Notes: generated by a model not told the origin, from the sequence alone. Numbered from the stretch's first letter, positions 40,793 through 50,648 are shown. The stretch is 55,944 nt of DNA from Bradyrhizobium sp. RD5-C2 (GCF_019972155.1 NZ_BOVL01000007.1:259906-315849); one strand, 5' to 3'. Made by a program: numbers and translations.

Positions 40793-43282
40793 TCATTCCA
40801 CGCTGGCGCCGCGGCGCAGGTCGGCGTCGATCTGCAATCTGGTCCCGCCGCCGAAGCGGGCGCGGTAGACCTGCAGGTTCTCCATGATCCGCTGGACGTA
40901 GTTCCGCGTCTCCGAGAACGGAATCAGCTCGACCCAGTCGACCGCGTCGACCTTGGGATCGCGCGGGTCGCCATAGCGCTCGATCCACTTCTTCACGCTG
41001 CCGCGGCCGGCATTGTAGGCGGCGAAGGTCAGGATGTAGGAGCCGCGATAGTCCTCGAGCAGGCCGCCGAGTTCGGCGGCGCCGAGCATCGCGTTGTAGA
41101 CCGGATCGGTCTTCATCCGGTTCAGGTCGAAGCCGATGCCGGCGCGCTTGCAGACGTAGCGTCCGGCGTCCGGCGTCACCTGCATCAGGCCGTAGGCCTG
41201 GGCCGGCGACACCACCGCCGGATTGAACGCGCTCTCCTGACGCGCAATCGCGTAGACGACGCTCGGCTCGACCTCCGGTCCGACCTGGCGGAACGATGGA
41301 ATGCCGTTCACCGGATAGGCGTAATGATCGAACGGCAGTCCGCGATTGAGCGCGGCCTTGCCCATCAGCAGCATGCCGCGAGCATCGCCATGGCGCGCGG
41401 TGAGTTCGCCGAGGCCGGCCAGCGCCTCCGGATCGCCATTGTCGCCCATGTCGCCGAAGATCGGGATCGCGAGCTCGCGCGCGTCGATTTCGTAGAGCAG
41501 CCCGACCGCGCGCACGATTTCCAGCCGGTCGGCGCCGCGGCCGCGCGGCGCGCTGTTCAATTCGATCTGCGGCAGGCCGAGCTTGGCGCGCGCGAGCTGG
41601 CCGTAATAGCTGGTCGACTGCTCGGCCGCACGTGCGTAGGCGGCGCGCGCCTCCTGGCCGCGGCCGGCGGCTTCCGCGGCGCGGCCTTGCCAATAGCCGG
41701 CACGCGCCAGCGCGGTCGGGTTGGCGCTGCCGACGCCGATCCGCGCGAAATGCTGGGAGGCGAGGGCGGGGTCGTTGAGAAAGCGCAGCGCGATCCAGCC
41801 TGAGGTGAATTCCTGCTCGGTCTTGTAGATGTCGCGGGCGGGCAGCGCCGCGTCGCGCGCGATCAGATAGGCGGTGCGAAACTCGTTGACGTCGATCATC
41901 TTGCGCGCCAGCAGGCGGCGCTCGACCCACCATTCGTCGACGTTGAACAGCCGCGCGGCGTCCTTCGGCGCGCTCAGCATCAGCTGCGCGGCCTCAGTGA
42001 ACTTCTCCTCGCGGCGGAGCAGCTGAATCCTGGCGAACAAATAGCCGGCGTCGCCGGAGAGTTCGCGCGGCACCTCTTCGAGCAGCGCGCGCAGGTTCGA
42101 GCCCTTGCGGTTGGCGGCGATGCGCGCCTTGGCGAGCGCCAGATAGCCGGAGCCGAGACGCCTGGCCGCGCGGATGCCGGCGGCCTCGTTGTCGGTGCCG
42201 TAGAGCATGGTGTCCATGCGCGCCTTGTGGTCGCCGGCGGTCAGGAACGAGCCGAACAGGTCGAGCGCGGTGCTTTCGGTGTCCTCGCTCATCGGGTCGT
42301 TGCGCCAGGCCTCGCGCACTAGGCGCTCGGCATTACCGCGGTCGCCGCGTCCGATCATCACCTTGGCGAGTGCGAGCCGGCCCTTGGCCGAGACCGGCGA
42401 TTCATTCTGGAACCAGGCCCACACCGCGGAATCGTCGCGATGGTCGTCCCATAGCGATGCCTCGATGCGGCGGCGCAGGAAGGTCTGCGAGGGCCAGCTC
42501 GGATTGGCGTCGAGGAAGGCGCGGTAGCGCTCGACCGAGGCGCCATTGTCCTCGCTGCGCAGGATCAGCCATTCGGCAAGCTTGCGCGCAACCGGATCGG
42601 AGATCGAGGCCTCGGCCTCGGTGGCGTCTGCCGTCTTGCGCTTGCGTAGCAGCTCGACGACGCTCGCAAGCGCCTCCTTGTCGGACTGCGACGTCGACGA
42701 TGTCGCGGCCACGGCCGCGGGCAGCACCGGCTTGCGCGCGAGCGGCGCGGCATGCTGGCGGGTCGCCGGAACCAGCGCGGGGGCGGCAGCGCGGACGGGC
42801 GCCGGCTTGTTCGGCAGGCTTCCTGTCGCAGCAGGAGAAGCGGGCTTCGACGCAGTGGTCTTTGCCTCAGTGGACTTGGACGTGATGCTTTTTGACGCGG
42901 CGGCCTTCGAAGCGTCGGTTTTGGAAGAAGCGGCCTTGGCGCCGTCGGCCTTCGCGGCGCCGGATTTCGAAGAAGTCGCCTTGGCGGCATCCGTCTTGGT
43001 CCCGCCGGTCTTGGTCTCGCCGGTCTTGGCGGCGGTTGGCTTTGCAGCATGCGCCTTCGAGGTGCCGGCCTTGGAAGCGTCGGTCTTGGCAGCGGCGCCC
43101 TTGGAAGCCGCGCTCTTCGAGGCAGCCGTCTTGGAGGCCGCGTCGTGGGCGGCCGGCGTTGCGACTGGAACATCCTCGGCGGCCCATGCATCGGCCGTGA
43201 TGACGGCCAAGCCGACGACGAGCGCGAGGCTCGTCGCCAGCGCCGTCGATCGCAATGTGCCTGCGCGGGCGGAACGGATCAC
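40793..43282 (-). CDS. Soluble lytic murein transglycosylase with Lys-pentad linker
   Basis: 829-aa periplasmic Slt-type enzyme that cleaves peptidoglycan glycan strands to 1,6-anhydro products. GTG start with GGAGGA 5 nt upstream, then a signal peptide ending near TADAWAA. Residues 47-146 form 20 consecutive pentapeptides each ending in Lys (TAASK, TDASK, SGAAK types), an unusual linker. A helical superhelix of TPR-like units follows (about 190-630). The C-terminal catalytic domain has the Glu in ARQESAFNPAVVSPAQAYGL with AYGLMQVTP, and AAYNAGRGSVKKW. The Lys-rich linker could bind acidic cell-wall or lipid polymers (inference). Gene symbol left open because MltE/Slt nomenclature is uncertain here. 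Confidence 0.93.
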   Translation of the reverse strand: MIRSARAGTLRSTALATSLALVVGLAVITADAWAAEDVPVATPAAHDAASKTAASKSAASKGAAAKTDASKAGTSKAHAAKPTAAKTGETKTGGTKTDAAKATSSKSGAAKADGAKAASSKTDASKAAASKSITSKSTEAKTTASKPASPAATGSLPNKPAPVRAAAPALVPATRQHAAPLARKPVLPAAVAATSSTSQSDKEALASVVELLRKRKTADATEAEASISDPVARKLAEWLILRSEDNGASVERYRAFLDANPSWPSQTFLRRRIEASLWDDHRDDSAVWAWFQNESPVSAKGRLALAKVMIGRGDRGNAERLVREAWRNDPMSEDTESTALDLFGSFLTAGDHKARMDTMLYGTDNEAAGIRAARRLGSGYLALAKARIAANRKGSNLRALLEEVPRELSGDAGYLFARIQLLRREEKFTEAAQLMLSAPKDAARLFNVDEWWVERRLLARKMIDVNEFRTAYLIARDAALPARDIYKTEQEFTSGWIALRFLNDPALASQHFARIGVGSANPTALARAGYWQGRAAEAAGRGQEARAAYARAAEQSTSYYGQLARAKLGLPQIELNSAPRGRGADRLEIVRAVGLLYEIDARELAIPIFGDMGDNGDPEALAGLGELTARHGDARGMLLMGKAALNRGLPFDHYAYPVNGIPSFRQVGPEVEPSVVYAIARQESAFNPAVVSPAQAYGLMQVTPDAGRYVCKRAGIGFDLNRMKTDPVYNAMLGAAELGGLLEDYRGSYILTFAAYNAGRGSVKKWIERYGDPRDPKVDAVDWVELIPFSETRNYVQRIMENLQVYRARFGGGTRLQIDADLRRGASVE
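42845..43144 (-). repeat. Twenty tandem 15-bp units encoding xxxxK pentads
   Basis: Lys recurs at exactly every fifth residue twenty times with no break. Units are Ala/Ser/Thr/Gly-rich (DAASK, GAAAK, AHAAK, TGETK, TTASK). DNA units share the final AAG and are otherwise degenerate. Such arrays change copy number by slippage. Confidence 0.92.
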
Positions 43283-43588
43283 AGAAGTCCTCCGCGGCCC
43301 CGAATCATCTGGTCGTTTGGGCCATCGGTTCTTATTTGATTGAAAACGTAGACAAAATACTAAGAAGCCTGCCGGTGCGGCTGTTTGCGCCAGCACAACG
43401 GCGAAATCGCGGCTGGAACCGGCTGGGAATAGGTTCGGTACGGCCCTTTCGCCTGTCGGTCAGACCCGATATGAATTGCCTTTCATGGCGTTTCGCATCA
43501 ACCGGATGCCGGTTGCACGGACGTGAAGCAAGACAACAACAAGGGTCCGTCGACCTAGCCTTTAGCCTGAAGCGTTTGGAGGAAGTCC
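43283..43588. other. Divergent promoter region of slt-like gene and dapA
   Basis: 306 bp without a supportable gene. The left part (CTTATTTGATTGAAAACGTA, then AAAATACTAAGAAG) is the most A+T-rich part and probably holds the transglycosylase promoter. The right end carries the dapA ribosome binding site, TTGGAGGAAGTCC. No perfect sigma-70 pair was found by eye. Confidence 0.5.
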
Positions 43589-44479
43589 ATGGCAGCCAAG
43601 ACAAAATTCCGGGGATCATTCACTGCCTTGGTGACGCCCTTCAAAAACGGCGCGGTGGATGAGGCGGCGTTCCGCGGCCTCGTTAACTGGCAGATCGCCG
43701 AGGGCACGCACGGCCTGGTGCCGGTCGGCACCACGGGCGAGAGCCCGACGCTGAGCCATGACGAGCACAAGCGCGTGGTCGAGTGGTGCATCGAGGAGGC
43801 CAAGGGCCGGGTCCCCGTGATCGCCGGCGCCGGTTCGAATTCGACCAAGGAGGCGATCGAGCTCGCCGAGCACGCCGAGAAGGCCGGGGCAAATGCGGTG
43901 CTGGTCGTGACGCCGTATTACAACAAGCCGACCCAGGAAGGCATGTACCAGCACTTCAAGGCCATCAACGATGCGATCGGGATTCCGATCATCATCTACA
44001 ACATCCCGCCGCGCTCGGTGATCGACATGTCGGTCGACACCATGGCGCGGCTGTTCGAGCTGAAGAACATCGCTGGCGTCAAGGATGCGACCGCGAGCAT
44101 GGTGCGGGTGTCGCAGCAGCGCGCCGCGATGGGCGAGGACTTCAACCAGCTCTCCGGCGAGGATGCCACCATCATCGGCTATATGGCGCATGGCGGCCAC
44201 GGCTGCATCTCGGTGACCTCGAACGTCGCGCCGCGGCTGTGCTCGGAGTTCCAGACCGCCTGGCAGAAGGGCGACGTCACCACCGCGCTGAAGATCCACG
44301 ACAAGCTGATGCCGCTGCACACCAACCTGTTCATCGAGAGCAATCCTGCGCCGGTGAAGTATGCGATGTCATTGCTCGGCAAGCTGGACGAGAAGCTGCG
44401 CCTGCCGATGGTGCCGGTCTCTGAATCGACCCGCCAGGCCGTCCGCAGCGCCATGGTGCATGCCGGCCTGATCAACTGA
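43589..44479 (+). CDS. dapA: 4-hydroxy-tetrahydrodipicolinate synthase
   Basis: 296-aa aldolase-class enzyme condensing pyruvate with aspartate semialdehyde, the branch step to lysine and diaminopimelate. Seen: [14 protein letters not shown] (residues 47-60), [17 protein letters not shown], the active-site Tyr in [10 protein letters not shown] (Y137), the Schiff-base Lys in GVKDATAS (K165), and [18 protein letters not shown] lies 6 nt before the ATG. It is followed by mscL and smpB on the same strand. Confidence 0.97.
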   Translation: MAAKTKFRGSFTALVTPFKNGAVDEAAFRGLVNWQIAEGTHGLVPVGTTGESPTLSHDEHKRVVEWCIEEAKGRVPVIAGAGSNSTKEAIELAEHAEKAGANAVLVVTPYYNKPTQEGMYQHFKAINDAIGIPIIIYNIPPRSVIDMSVDTMARLFELKNIAGVKDATASMVRVSQQRAAMGEDFNQLSGEDATIIGYMAHGGHGCISVTSNVAPRLCSEFQTAWQKGDVTTALKIHDKLMPLHTNLFIESNPAPVKYAMSLLGKLDEKLRLPMVPVSESTRQAVRSAMVHAGLIN

Positions 44480-44538
44480 ACCGGGCCGGTACCGCCTTGA
44501 ACAATACTGTGCGCAATGTTGAACAGAAGGGGATGGGC

Positions 44539-44955
44539 ATGCTGAAGGAATTCCGCGATTTCGCCATGAAGGGCAATGTCGTCGACCTCGCGGTCGCCGT
44601 CATCATCGGTGCAGCCTTCGGCGCGATCGTCACCTCGCTGGTCGGCGACGTCATCATGCCGATCATCGGCGCGATCACGGGTGGCCTCGACTTCTCCAAT
44701 TATTTCACCGGACTTTCCAAGACCGTGACGGCGACCAATCTGGCCGACGCCAAGAAGCAGGGCGCGGTGCTGGCCTGGGGCAATTTCCTCACGCTGACGC
44801 TCAATTTCCTGATCGTCGCCTTCGTGCTGTTCATGGTCATTCGCGTCATGAGCCAGTTCAAGCGCAAGGATGAGGCCAAGCCCGCCGAGCCGCCGAAGCC
44901 GTCCGACGAGGTCGTGCTGCTGACGGAAATCCGCGACCTCCTCAAGAAGGGCTAA
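44539..44955 (+). CDS. mscL: Large-conductance mechanosensitive channel
   Basis: 138-aa MscL, the pentameric valve that opens under hypo-osmotic stress. Seen: N-terminal amphipathic helix [21 protein letters not shown] with the [17 protein letters not shown] pore helix, the periplasmic loop, TM2 ([16 protein letters not shown]), and the C-terminal bundle [21 protein letters not shown] lies 8 nt before the chosen ATG. The smpB start lies 1 nt after its stop. Complete. Confidence 0.97.
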   Translation: MLKEFRDFAMKGNVVDLAVAVIIGAAFGAIVTSLVGDVIMPIIGAITGGLDFSNYFTGLSKTVTATNLADAKKQGAVLAWGNFLTLTLNFLIVAFVLFMVIRVMSQFKRKDEAKPAEPPKPSDEVVLLTEIRDLLKKG

Positions 44956-44956
44956 C

Positions 44957-45430
44957 GTGGCCGACAAGAACGAACGTCCGATCAAGGTTGTCGCTGAAAA
45001 CCGAAAGGCCCGCTTCAACTACGCCATCGAGGATACCGTCGAGGCCGGCATTTCGCTGACCGGCACCGAGGTGAAGTCGATCCGCAGCGGCAAGAGCACG
45101 ATCGCGGAATCCTATGCGGATTCCAAGGACGGCGAGATATGGCTGATCAACGCCAATATCCCGGAATATCTGCAGGCCAATCGCTTCAACCATGAGCCGA
45201 AGCGGCCGCGAAAACTCCTGCTGCATCGCAAGCAGATCAACAAGCTGCTTGGGGCCGTCGACCGCGAGGGCATGACGCTCATTCCGCTGAAGCTGTACTT
45301 CAACGAGCGCGGCCGTGCCAAACTGCTGCTCGCCGTCGCCAAGGGCAAGAAGCTGCACGACAAGCGCGAGTCCGAGAAGAAGCGTGACTGGGGCCGCGAA
45401 AAGGGCCGCCTGATGCGGGCGCGGGGCTAG
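44957..45430 (+). CDS. smpB: SsrA-binding protein SmpB
   Basis: 157-aa OB-fold protein that carries tmRNA to stalled ribosomes. Seen: [71 protein letters not shown], and the basic C-terminal tail ([20 protein letters not shown]) that occupies the mRNA channel. GTG start with AAGGG just upstream. Directly downstream of mscL and dapA. Confidence 0.97.
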   Translation: MADKNERPIKVVAENRKARFNYAIEDTVEAGISLTGTEVKSIRSGKSTIAESYADSKDGEIWLINANIPEYLQANRFNHEPKRPRKLLLHRKQINKLLGAVDREGMTLIPLKLYFNERGRAKLLLAVAKGKKLHDKRESEKKRDWGREKGRLMRARG

Positions 45431-45479
45431 GGCGTTCCGAGTCCCGTCACTGCGACGATGGCGGATGGAGATTGGTCCG

Positions 45480-46061
45480 ATGAACCAGAGCAGCCTCACC
45501 GACGTTGACTGGAGCAAGATCCCGGCGCCCACGGACGATGGCGGCGCGGCGCATCTGACCGGCATGACGATCCCGCCGGTCAGACTGCGCGCCACCGACG
45601 ACACCTCGGTGGCGCTGTCGGCGCTCGAGGGCCGCACCGTGGTGTTCGCCTATCCGCGAACCGGCGAGCCCGGCAAGATCGGGCTGGTCGACGATTGGGA
45701 CATGATTCCGGGGGCCCGCGGCTGTACGCCGCAGACCTGCGCTTTCCGCGACCTGTTCGCCGAACTGAAGGCGGCTGGTGCCGCCCAGGTGTTCGGGCTG
45801 TCGACGCAGAGCAATGCGTACCAGACCGAGATGGCGTCGCGCCTGCATCTGCCGTTCCCGGTGCTGTCCGACGAAGCCTTGGAACTGACGCACGCGCTGA
45901 GATTGCCGACGATGTCGGTGGCGGGCCTGACGCTGATCAAGCGGCTCGCGCTTGTGATCGACGATGCGCGCATCACGCACGTGTTCTATCCGGTGTTCCC
46001 GCCCGACCGGAACGCCGGCGACGTGCTGGAATGGCTGAAGGACAATCCGCCGAAGGGCTAA
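45480..46061 (+). CDS. Peroxiredoxin (BCP/AhpC-TSA type)
   Basis: 193-aa thioredoxin-fold peroxidase. Peroxidatic Cys at C82 and a second Cys at C87 in GARGCTPQTCAFRD, the spacing of BCP/PrxQ enzymes that form an internal disulfide. QVFGLSTQSNAYQTEMASRL and FPVLSDEALELTHAL follow the family pattern. GGAG lies 9 nt before the chosen ATG; another in-frame ATG five codons upstream is less likely. Reduces hydroperoxides using thioredoxin. Convergent with the uracil-DNA glycosylase gene. Confidence 0.9.
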   Translation: MNQSSLTDVDWSKIPAPTDDGGAAHLTGMTIPPVRLRATDDTSVALSALEGRTVVFAYPRTGEPGKIGLVDDWDMIPGARGCTPQTCAFRDLFAELKAAGAAQVFGLSTQSNAYQTEMASRLHLPFPVLSDEALELTHALRLPTMSVAGLTLIKRLALVIDDARITHVFYPVFPPDRNAGDVLEWLKDNPPKG

Positions 46062-46116
46062 GACGTTTTCGAACGACCTGGATACGCGCTTCGCGAAGTG
46101 GATACGGCAGAAGGCG

Positions 46117-46776
46117 CTAGCCGAGCTCCTTGCGTACGGTCGCGAAGACCTTGCGGAACATGTCGGTCGTCAGCACGCCCGTGTTCGTGTTGTAGCGCGA
46201 GCAGTGGTAGCTGTCGTAGAGCTTGAAAGTGCCCGCGCTATGCACGGCGCCGTGCACAAAGGGCGCGGCAGCCAAACGAACATCCAGCGCCCGCAATGTT
46301 GATTCGTGGGCGATTCGGCCGAGCAGCACGATCGCGCGCAGCTTCGGCATCGTGGCGATGGTGGCGCGGAGGAACTGCCGGCAGGTGTTGATCTCGACCG
46401 GCAGCGGCTTGTTCTGCGGCGGCACGCAGCGCACCGCGTTGCTGATCCGACAGTCGACCAGCTTCATGCCGTCGTCGGGCCGCGCCCGATAGACGCCGCT
46501 GGCAAAACCATATTCGAGCAAGGTCGCGTAGAGCAGGTCACCGGCATAATCGCCGGTGAACGGACGGCCGGTGCGGTTGGCGCCCTGCATGCCCGGCGCG
46601 AGCCCGACGATCAGCAGCCGCGCACTCGGATCGCCGAACGATTCCACCGGCGAGTTGAACCAGTCGGGGTTGCGCGCGCGGGCCTCTGCGCGGAAATCGG
46701 CCAGCCTTGGACAGAGCTGACAGTTGCTGTCGGGACGCGTCGGGGCGGCGACGAGATTACTCGTCGAATTCGTCAT
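46117..46776 (-). CDS. Uracil-DNA glycosylase family 5-like, Fe-S
   Basis: 219 aa. N-terminal CxxC (C19, C22 in NCQLCPRLADFR) with later C117 (VRCVPP) and C132 (INTCRQF) are the expected 4Fe-4S ligands. Motif 1 GLAPGMQGANRTGRPFTGDYAG is the family 5 (UDGb) type, and the C-terminal SYHCSRYNTNTG supplies the second motif with His. These enzymes remove uracil and related damaged bases from DNA. It overlaps the 3' end of the upstream NYN gene by 20 nt, so both are translationally linked. Confidence 0.9.
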   Translation of the reverse strand: MTNSTSNLVAAPTRPDSNCQLCPRLADFRAEARARNPDWFNSPVESFGDPSARLLIVGLAPGMQGANRTGRPFTGDYAGDLLYATLLEYGFASGVYRARPDDGMKLVDCRISNAVRCVPPQNKPLPVEINTCRQFLRATIATMPKLRAIVLLGRIAHESTLRALDVRLAAAPFVHGAVHSAGTFKLYDSYHCSRYNTNTGVLTTDMFRKVFATVRKELG

Positions 46777-47389
46777 CGGCTCCCCGGGGGGCCATGGTGG
46801 TCGCGCGCTGCAGGAATTGCGGGGAGTGGTGACGCGGTTCGCGCGGGGCCGGACGTTCGGACGGATCGCGGCCAAGCTTGGATTGCAGCTCGACGAGGTC
46901 GGTGAAGACGTCGGCCTGGCGGCGCAACTCGTCGGCGATCATTGGCGGCTGGCTCGCAATGGTGGAGATGACGGTGACGCGAACGCCGCGGCGCTGCACG
47001 GCCTCGACCAGCGAGCGGAAGTCGCCATCGCCGGAAAACAGGATCATCTGGTCGATGTGCTCGGCCAGCTCCATGGCATCGACGGCAAGCTCGATGTCCA
47101 TGTTGCCCTTCACCTTGCGGCGGCCGCTGGCGTCGATGAATTCCTTGGTCGCCTTGGTGACCACGGTGTAGCCGTTGTAGTCGAGCCAATCGATCAGCGG
47201 ACGGATCGACGAATACTCCTGATCCTCGATGATCGCCGTGTAGTAGAACGCACGAAGCAGCGTGCCGCGACTCTGGAATTCCTTGAGAAGGCGCTTGTAG
47301 TCGATGTCGAAGCCGAGCGTCTTTGCAGTTGCATAAAGATTGGCTCCATCGATGAAGAGCGCGATCTTGTTGGAAACAGGTGACGACAT
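46757..47389 (-). CDS. NYN-domain (LabA/DUF88-like) putative RNase
   Basis: 210 aa. PIN-like nuclease fold: first acidic motif IALFIDGANLYATA, then KGNMDIELAVDAMELAE and FSGDGDFRSLVEAVQRRG, which provide the conserved Asp set that binds metal. NYN proteins cut structured or misprocessed RNA. Ends in a disordered acidic/Pro tail (PAPREPRHHSPQFL, ADDEFDE). ATG at MSSPVSNK. Upstream gap is shared divergently with rpoZ. Confidence 0.92.
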   Translation of the reverse strand: MSSPVSNKIALFIDGANLYATAKTLGFDIDYKRLLKEFQSRGTLLRAFYYTAIIEDQEYSSIRPLIDWLDYNGYTVVTKATKEFIDASGRRKVKGNMDIELAVDAMELAEHIDQMILFSGDGDFRSLVEAVQRRGVRVTVISTIASQPPMIADELRRQADVFTDLVELQSKLGRDPSERPAPREPRHHSPQFLQRATTMAPRGADDEFDE

Positions 47390-47749
47390 CAAAGTGTTCT
47401 CGCGTGGTTGTTAGTGTTCTTAGCGCGGCGGTGATCAACCGCGCGTAATTTCCGGCGTTGCTGCCTAAAGTTCTGTGAATCTTTCCCCACGACAGTCACC
47501 ACCGCAATTATGGTGAGGCGAGGGCAAAAAGCCTAGACCTTTGACATTGCAATGAAGAGATTTACTTGCCTGGGACAGCAACCTAGCCATGTCGTCAGAC
47601 GCTCCGGCCGTTCTGGCCCCGGCAGAGGGGGTTATCAGAGCCTGTTGGGAAGGCAAATCACAAATTTTACCTTGCGAAACGGGGACTAGCCCTATAACTA
47701 ACCCTCATAACCTACATGTTTGGTCCCTTTTACCACGGAGCGCCTCGAG
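47390..47749. other. Divergent regulatory gap between NYN gene and rpoZ
   Basis: 360 bp, no supportable gene. Near the right side, CTTGCG (47671-47676) and TATAAC (47693-47698) with a 16-bp spacer form a plausible sigma-70-like promoter for rpoZ. A+T-rich stretch ACAAATTTTACC precedes it. The left side serves the reverse-strand NYN gene. Confidence 0.5.
47671..47698 (+). promoter_or_regulatory. Candidate rpoZ promoter
   Basis: CTTGCG-N16-TATAAC about 50 nt upstream of the rpoZ ATG. The -10 matches TATAAT at five of six positions; the -35 is weaker. Confidence 0.4.
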
Positions 47750-48142
47750 ATGGCTCGCGTCACCGTCGAAGATTGCATTGATAAGGTCGACAATCGTTTC
47801 GACCTTGTCCTGTTGGCTGCGCATCGTGCCCGGATGATCTCGTCGGGATCGCAACTCACGGTTGATCGCGACAACGACAAGAACCCGGTCGTTTCGCTGC
47901 GGGAGATCGCCGATTCGACGATCTCGCCGGAGGACCTGAAAGAGGAACTCGTGCACTCCCTGCAGAAGTTCGTCGAGGTCGACGAGCCCGAGCCGGACAC
48001 TGTGCCGCTGATCGGTTCCGCCGGTGCCAGCGTCGACGCCGACGACACCGAGGTCGCGGTCGAGCGCATGACCGAGGAAGAGCTGCTGAAGGGCCTCGAG
48101 GGCCTGGCGCCCCCGGAAGAGCAGCCCGAGGAAGACGAGTAG
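47750..48142 (+). CDS. rpoZ: RNA polymerase omega subunit
   Basis: 130 aa. [33 protein letters not shown] and [13 protein letters not shown] are the omega core, which binds beta' and helps assemble RNA polymerase and, with Rsh products, transmits ppGpp effects. The C-terminal extension is strongly acidic (ending [11 protein letters not shown]), as in other alphaproteobacteria. Followed by a strong terminator, then rsh, the stringent-response synthetase, the usual neighbour. Confidence 0.97.
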   Translation: MARVTVEDCIDKVDNRFDLVLLAAHRARMISSGSQLTVDRDNDKNPVVSLREIADSTISPEDLKEELVHSLQKFVEVDEPEPDTVPLIGSAGASVDADDTEVAVERMTEEELLKGLEGLAPPEEQPEEDE

Positions 48143-48179
48143 GCTCGTCGTTCGGCTCCGCATCTCGGATCAATTTGCC

Positions 48180-48214
48180 AAAGGCCCGGAGATTGCTCCG
48201 GGCCTTTGCTTTTG
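48180..48214 (+). terminator. Rho-independent terminator after rpoZ
   Basis: AAAGGCCCGGAG and CTCCGGGCCTTT pair perfectly over 12 bp with loop ATTG, followed by GCTTTTG. Confidence 0.92.
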
Positions 48215-48359
48215 TTGACAATTTCGCTGTTACGGTGCGTCCTATGCGGGCGCGGGAAATTGAATGGTTCCAGGGCCCGCGCGGGGTGCAGCTTCGTTCG
48301 AAAGCGCACTAGATTGAGGAGACGGGACGTTCCGGTCCCGCGCGAGAGGCAGCGAGTTC

Positions 48360-50648
48360 ATGGCGTATCGACGCCGCAGTTCCATCCAGATGCAGGCTGC
48401 AACCGAAACGGTCGCGGTTGCGCCGGCGTCGCCCGCGGCGGAGAGGCCGGCCAAGCCGCGGACTCGAATGATGCGACAATATGACCTTGTCGAACGCGTC
48501 CGTTCCTATAACCCCGACACCAACGAAGACCTGCTCAACCGGGCCTACGTCTACGCCATGAAGGCGCACGGCACTCAGACGCGTGCCTCCGGCGATCCCT
48601 ATTTCTCGCATCCGCTTGAGGTCGCCGCGATCCTCACCAACCTCAAGCTCGACGACGCCACCATCGTGGCGGCGCTGCTGCACGACACGATCGAGGACAC
48701 CGAGGCGACGCGGGCCGAGATCGACCATGTGTTCGGCCATGAGATCGGCGCGCTGGTCGAAGGACTGACCAAGCTGAAGCGGCTGGAGCTGGTGTCGCGC
48801 GAGGCCAAGCAGGCCGAGAATTTGCGCAAGCTGCTGCTGGCGATCGCCGACGACGTCCGCGTGCTGCTGATCAAGCTCGCCGACCGCCTGCACAACATGC
48901 GCACGCTGGAATTCGTGCCGCCGGCCTCGCGCCGCCGCATCGCCGAGGAGACGCTCGATATCTACGCGCCGCTGGCCGGCCGCATGGGTATGCAGGAGAT
49001 GCGCGAGGAGCTGGAGGACCTGTCGTTCTTTGTGCTCGATCCCGAAGCCTATGCGGTGGTCAAGCAGCGGCTCGATTCACTGGCCGAGCGCAACCGCAAC
49101 CTGATCGGCGAGATCGAAACCCAGCTCTCCAAGAACCTGCAGAAGAACGGCATCACCGCGCGGGTGTTCGGCCGCCGCAAGCAGCCGTTTTCGATCTGGA
49201 CCAAGATGGAGCGCAAGTCGGTCGGCTTCGAGCAGCTGTCCGACATCTACGGCTTCCGCGTCATCCTCGACGATGTCGGCGCCTGCTATCGCGCGCTCGG
49301 CATCGTCCACACCACCTGGCCGGTGGTGCCGGGCCGCTTCAAGGACTACATCTCGACGCCGAAGCAGAACGACTACCGCTCGATCCACACCACCGTGATC
49401 GGGCCGGGCAAGCAGCGCGTCGAGCTGCAGATCCGCACCGAGGAGATGAACCAGATCGCCGAGTTCGGCATCGCCGCGCATGCCTTCTACAAGGAAGGGG
49501 CGGGCTCGCCGCATGAGCGGCTGAAGCACGAGTCCAACGCCTTCGCCTGGCTGCGCCACACCATCGGCATCCTCTCGGAGAGTTCCAACCCGGAAGAATT
49601 CCTCGAGCACACCAAGCTCGAACTGTTCCACGACCAGGTGTTCTGCTTCACGCCGAAGGGCAAGCTGATCGCGCTGCCGCGCAACGCCAACGTGATCGAC
49701 TTCGCCTATGCCGTGCACACCGGCGTCGGCAACAGCGCGGTCGGCTGCAAGATCAACGGCAAGTTCGCGCCGCTGTCCTCCGAGTTGCAGAACGGCGACG
49801 AGGTCGAGGTGCTGACTTCGAAGGCGCAGTCGGCGCCGCCGTCGGCTTGGGAAGCGCTCGCCCGCACCGGCAAGGCGCGCGCCGCGATCCGGCGTGCCAC
49901 CCGCGATGCGGTGCGCGACCAGTATGCCGGCCTCGGCCGCCGCATCGTCGACCGCCTGTTTGCCCGCGCCAAGATCGAATATGCCGACGACAAGCTGAAG
50001 GGCGCGTTGCCGCGGCTCGCGCGCACCTCGATCGAGGACGTGATGGCCTCGGTCGGACGCGGCGAGATCAAGGCCTCCGACGTCGCGCGCGCGATGTATC
50101 CCGACTACAAGGAAGAGCGGCTGCTGCGCTACGGCGCGAAGGGTATGGCCGCCAAGCTGAAGACGCAGCCGGCGGCGCATCCGGCACGCGCCGCCTCGGT
50201 GATCCCGGTGCGCGGCATCAATTCCGACCTGCCGGTGAAGTTCGCGCCAAACGGTGGCGCCGTGCCGGGCGATCGGATCGTCGGCATCGTCACGGCGGGC
50301 GAGGGGATCACGATCTATCCGATCCAGTCGCCGGCGCTGAAGGATTTCGAGGAGGAGCCGGAGCGTTGGCTCGACGTGCGCTGGGACATCGACGAGACCA
50401 TGCCGCAGCGCTTCCCCGCGCGCATCCTGATCCACAATGTCAACGAGCCGGGCAGCCTCGCCCAGATCGCGACCGTGATCGCCGAGCACGACGGCAATAT
50501 CGACAACATCCACATGTCGCGCCAGTCGCCGGACTTCACGGAGTTGACCGTCGATCTTGAGGTCTATGACCTCAAGCATCTCAGCGCTATCATCGCGCAG
50601 CTGCGCGCCAAGGCCGTCGTCGCCAAGGTCGAGCGCGTCAATGGGTAA
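48360..50648 (+). CDS. rsh: Bifunctional (p)ppGpp synthetase/hydrolase Rsh
   Basis: 762-aa stringent-response enzyme. In order: hydrolase HD domain (SHPLEVAAIL, LLHDTIEDT with H108-D109), synthetase domain (DIYGFRVILDDVGACYRALG, KDYISTPKQNDYRSIHTTVI, QIRTEEMNQIAEFGIAAHAF), TGS domain (VFCFTPKGKLIALPRNANVI), helical/zinc-finger-like region and C-terminal ACT domain (NEPGSLAQIATVIAEHDGNI). Both active sites look intact, so it can both make and destroy (p)ppGpp, as expected for the single long Rsh of alphaproteobacteria. First 35 residues look disordered; the ATG at MMRQYDLVERV (residue 38) may be the true start. Confidence 0.97.
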   Translation: MAYRRRSSIQMQAATETVAVAPASPAAERPAKPRTRMMRQYDLVERVRSYNPDTNEDLLNRAYVYAMKAHGTQTRASGDPYFSHPLEVAAILTNLKLDDATIVAALLHDTIEDTEATRAEIDHVFGHEIGALVEGLTKLKRLELVSREAKQAENLRKLLLAIADDVRVLLIKLADRLHNMRTLEFVPPASRRRIAEETLDIYAPLAGRMGMQEMREELEDLSFFVLDPEAYAVVKQRLDSLAERNRNLIGEIETQLSKNLQKNGITARVFGRRKQPFSIWTKMERKSVGFEQLSDIYGFRVILDDVGACYRALGIVHTTWPVVPGRFKDYISTPKQNDYRSIHTTVIGPGKQRVELQIRTEEMNQIAEFGIAAHAFYKEGAGSPHERLKHESNAFAWLRHTIGILSESSNPEEFLEHTKLELFHDQVFCFTPKGKLIALPRNANVIDFAYAVHTGVGNSAVGCKINGKFAPLSSELQNGDEVEVLTSKAQSAPPSAWEALARTGKARAAIRRATRDAVRDQYAGLGRRIVDRLFARAKIEYADDKLKGALPRLARTSIEDVMASVGRGEIKASDVARAMYPDYKEERLLRYGAKGMAAKLKTQPAAHPARAASVIPVRGINSDLPVKFAPNGGAVPGDRIVGIVTAGEGITIYPIQSPALKDFEEEPERWLDVRWDIDETMPQRFPARILIHNVNEPGSLAQIATVIAEHDGNIDNIHMSRQSPDFTELTVDLEVYDLKHLSAIIAQLRAKAVVAKVERVNG

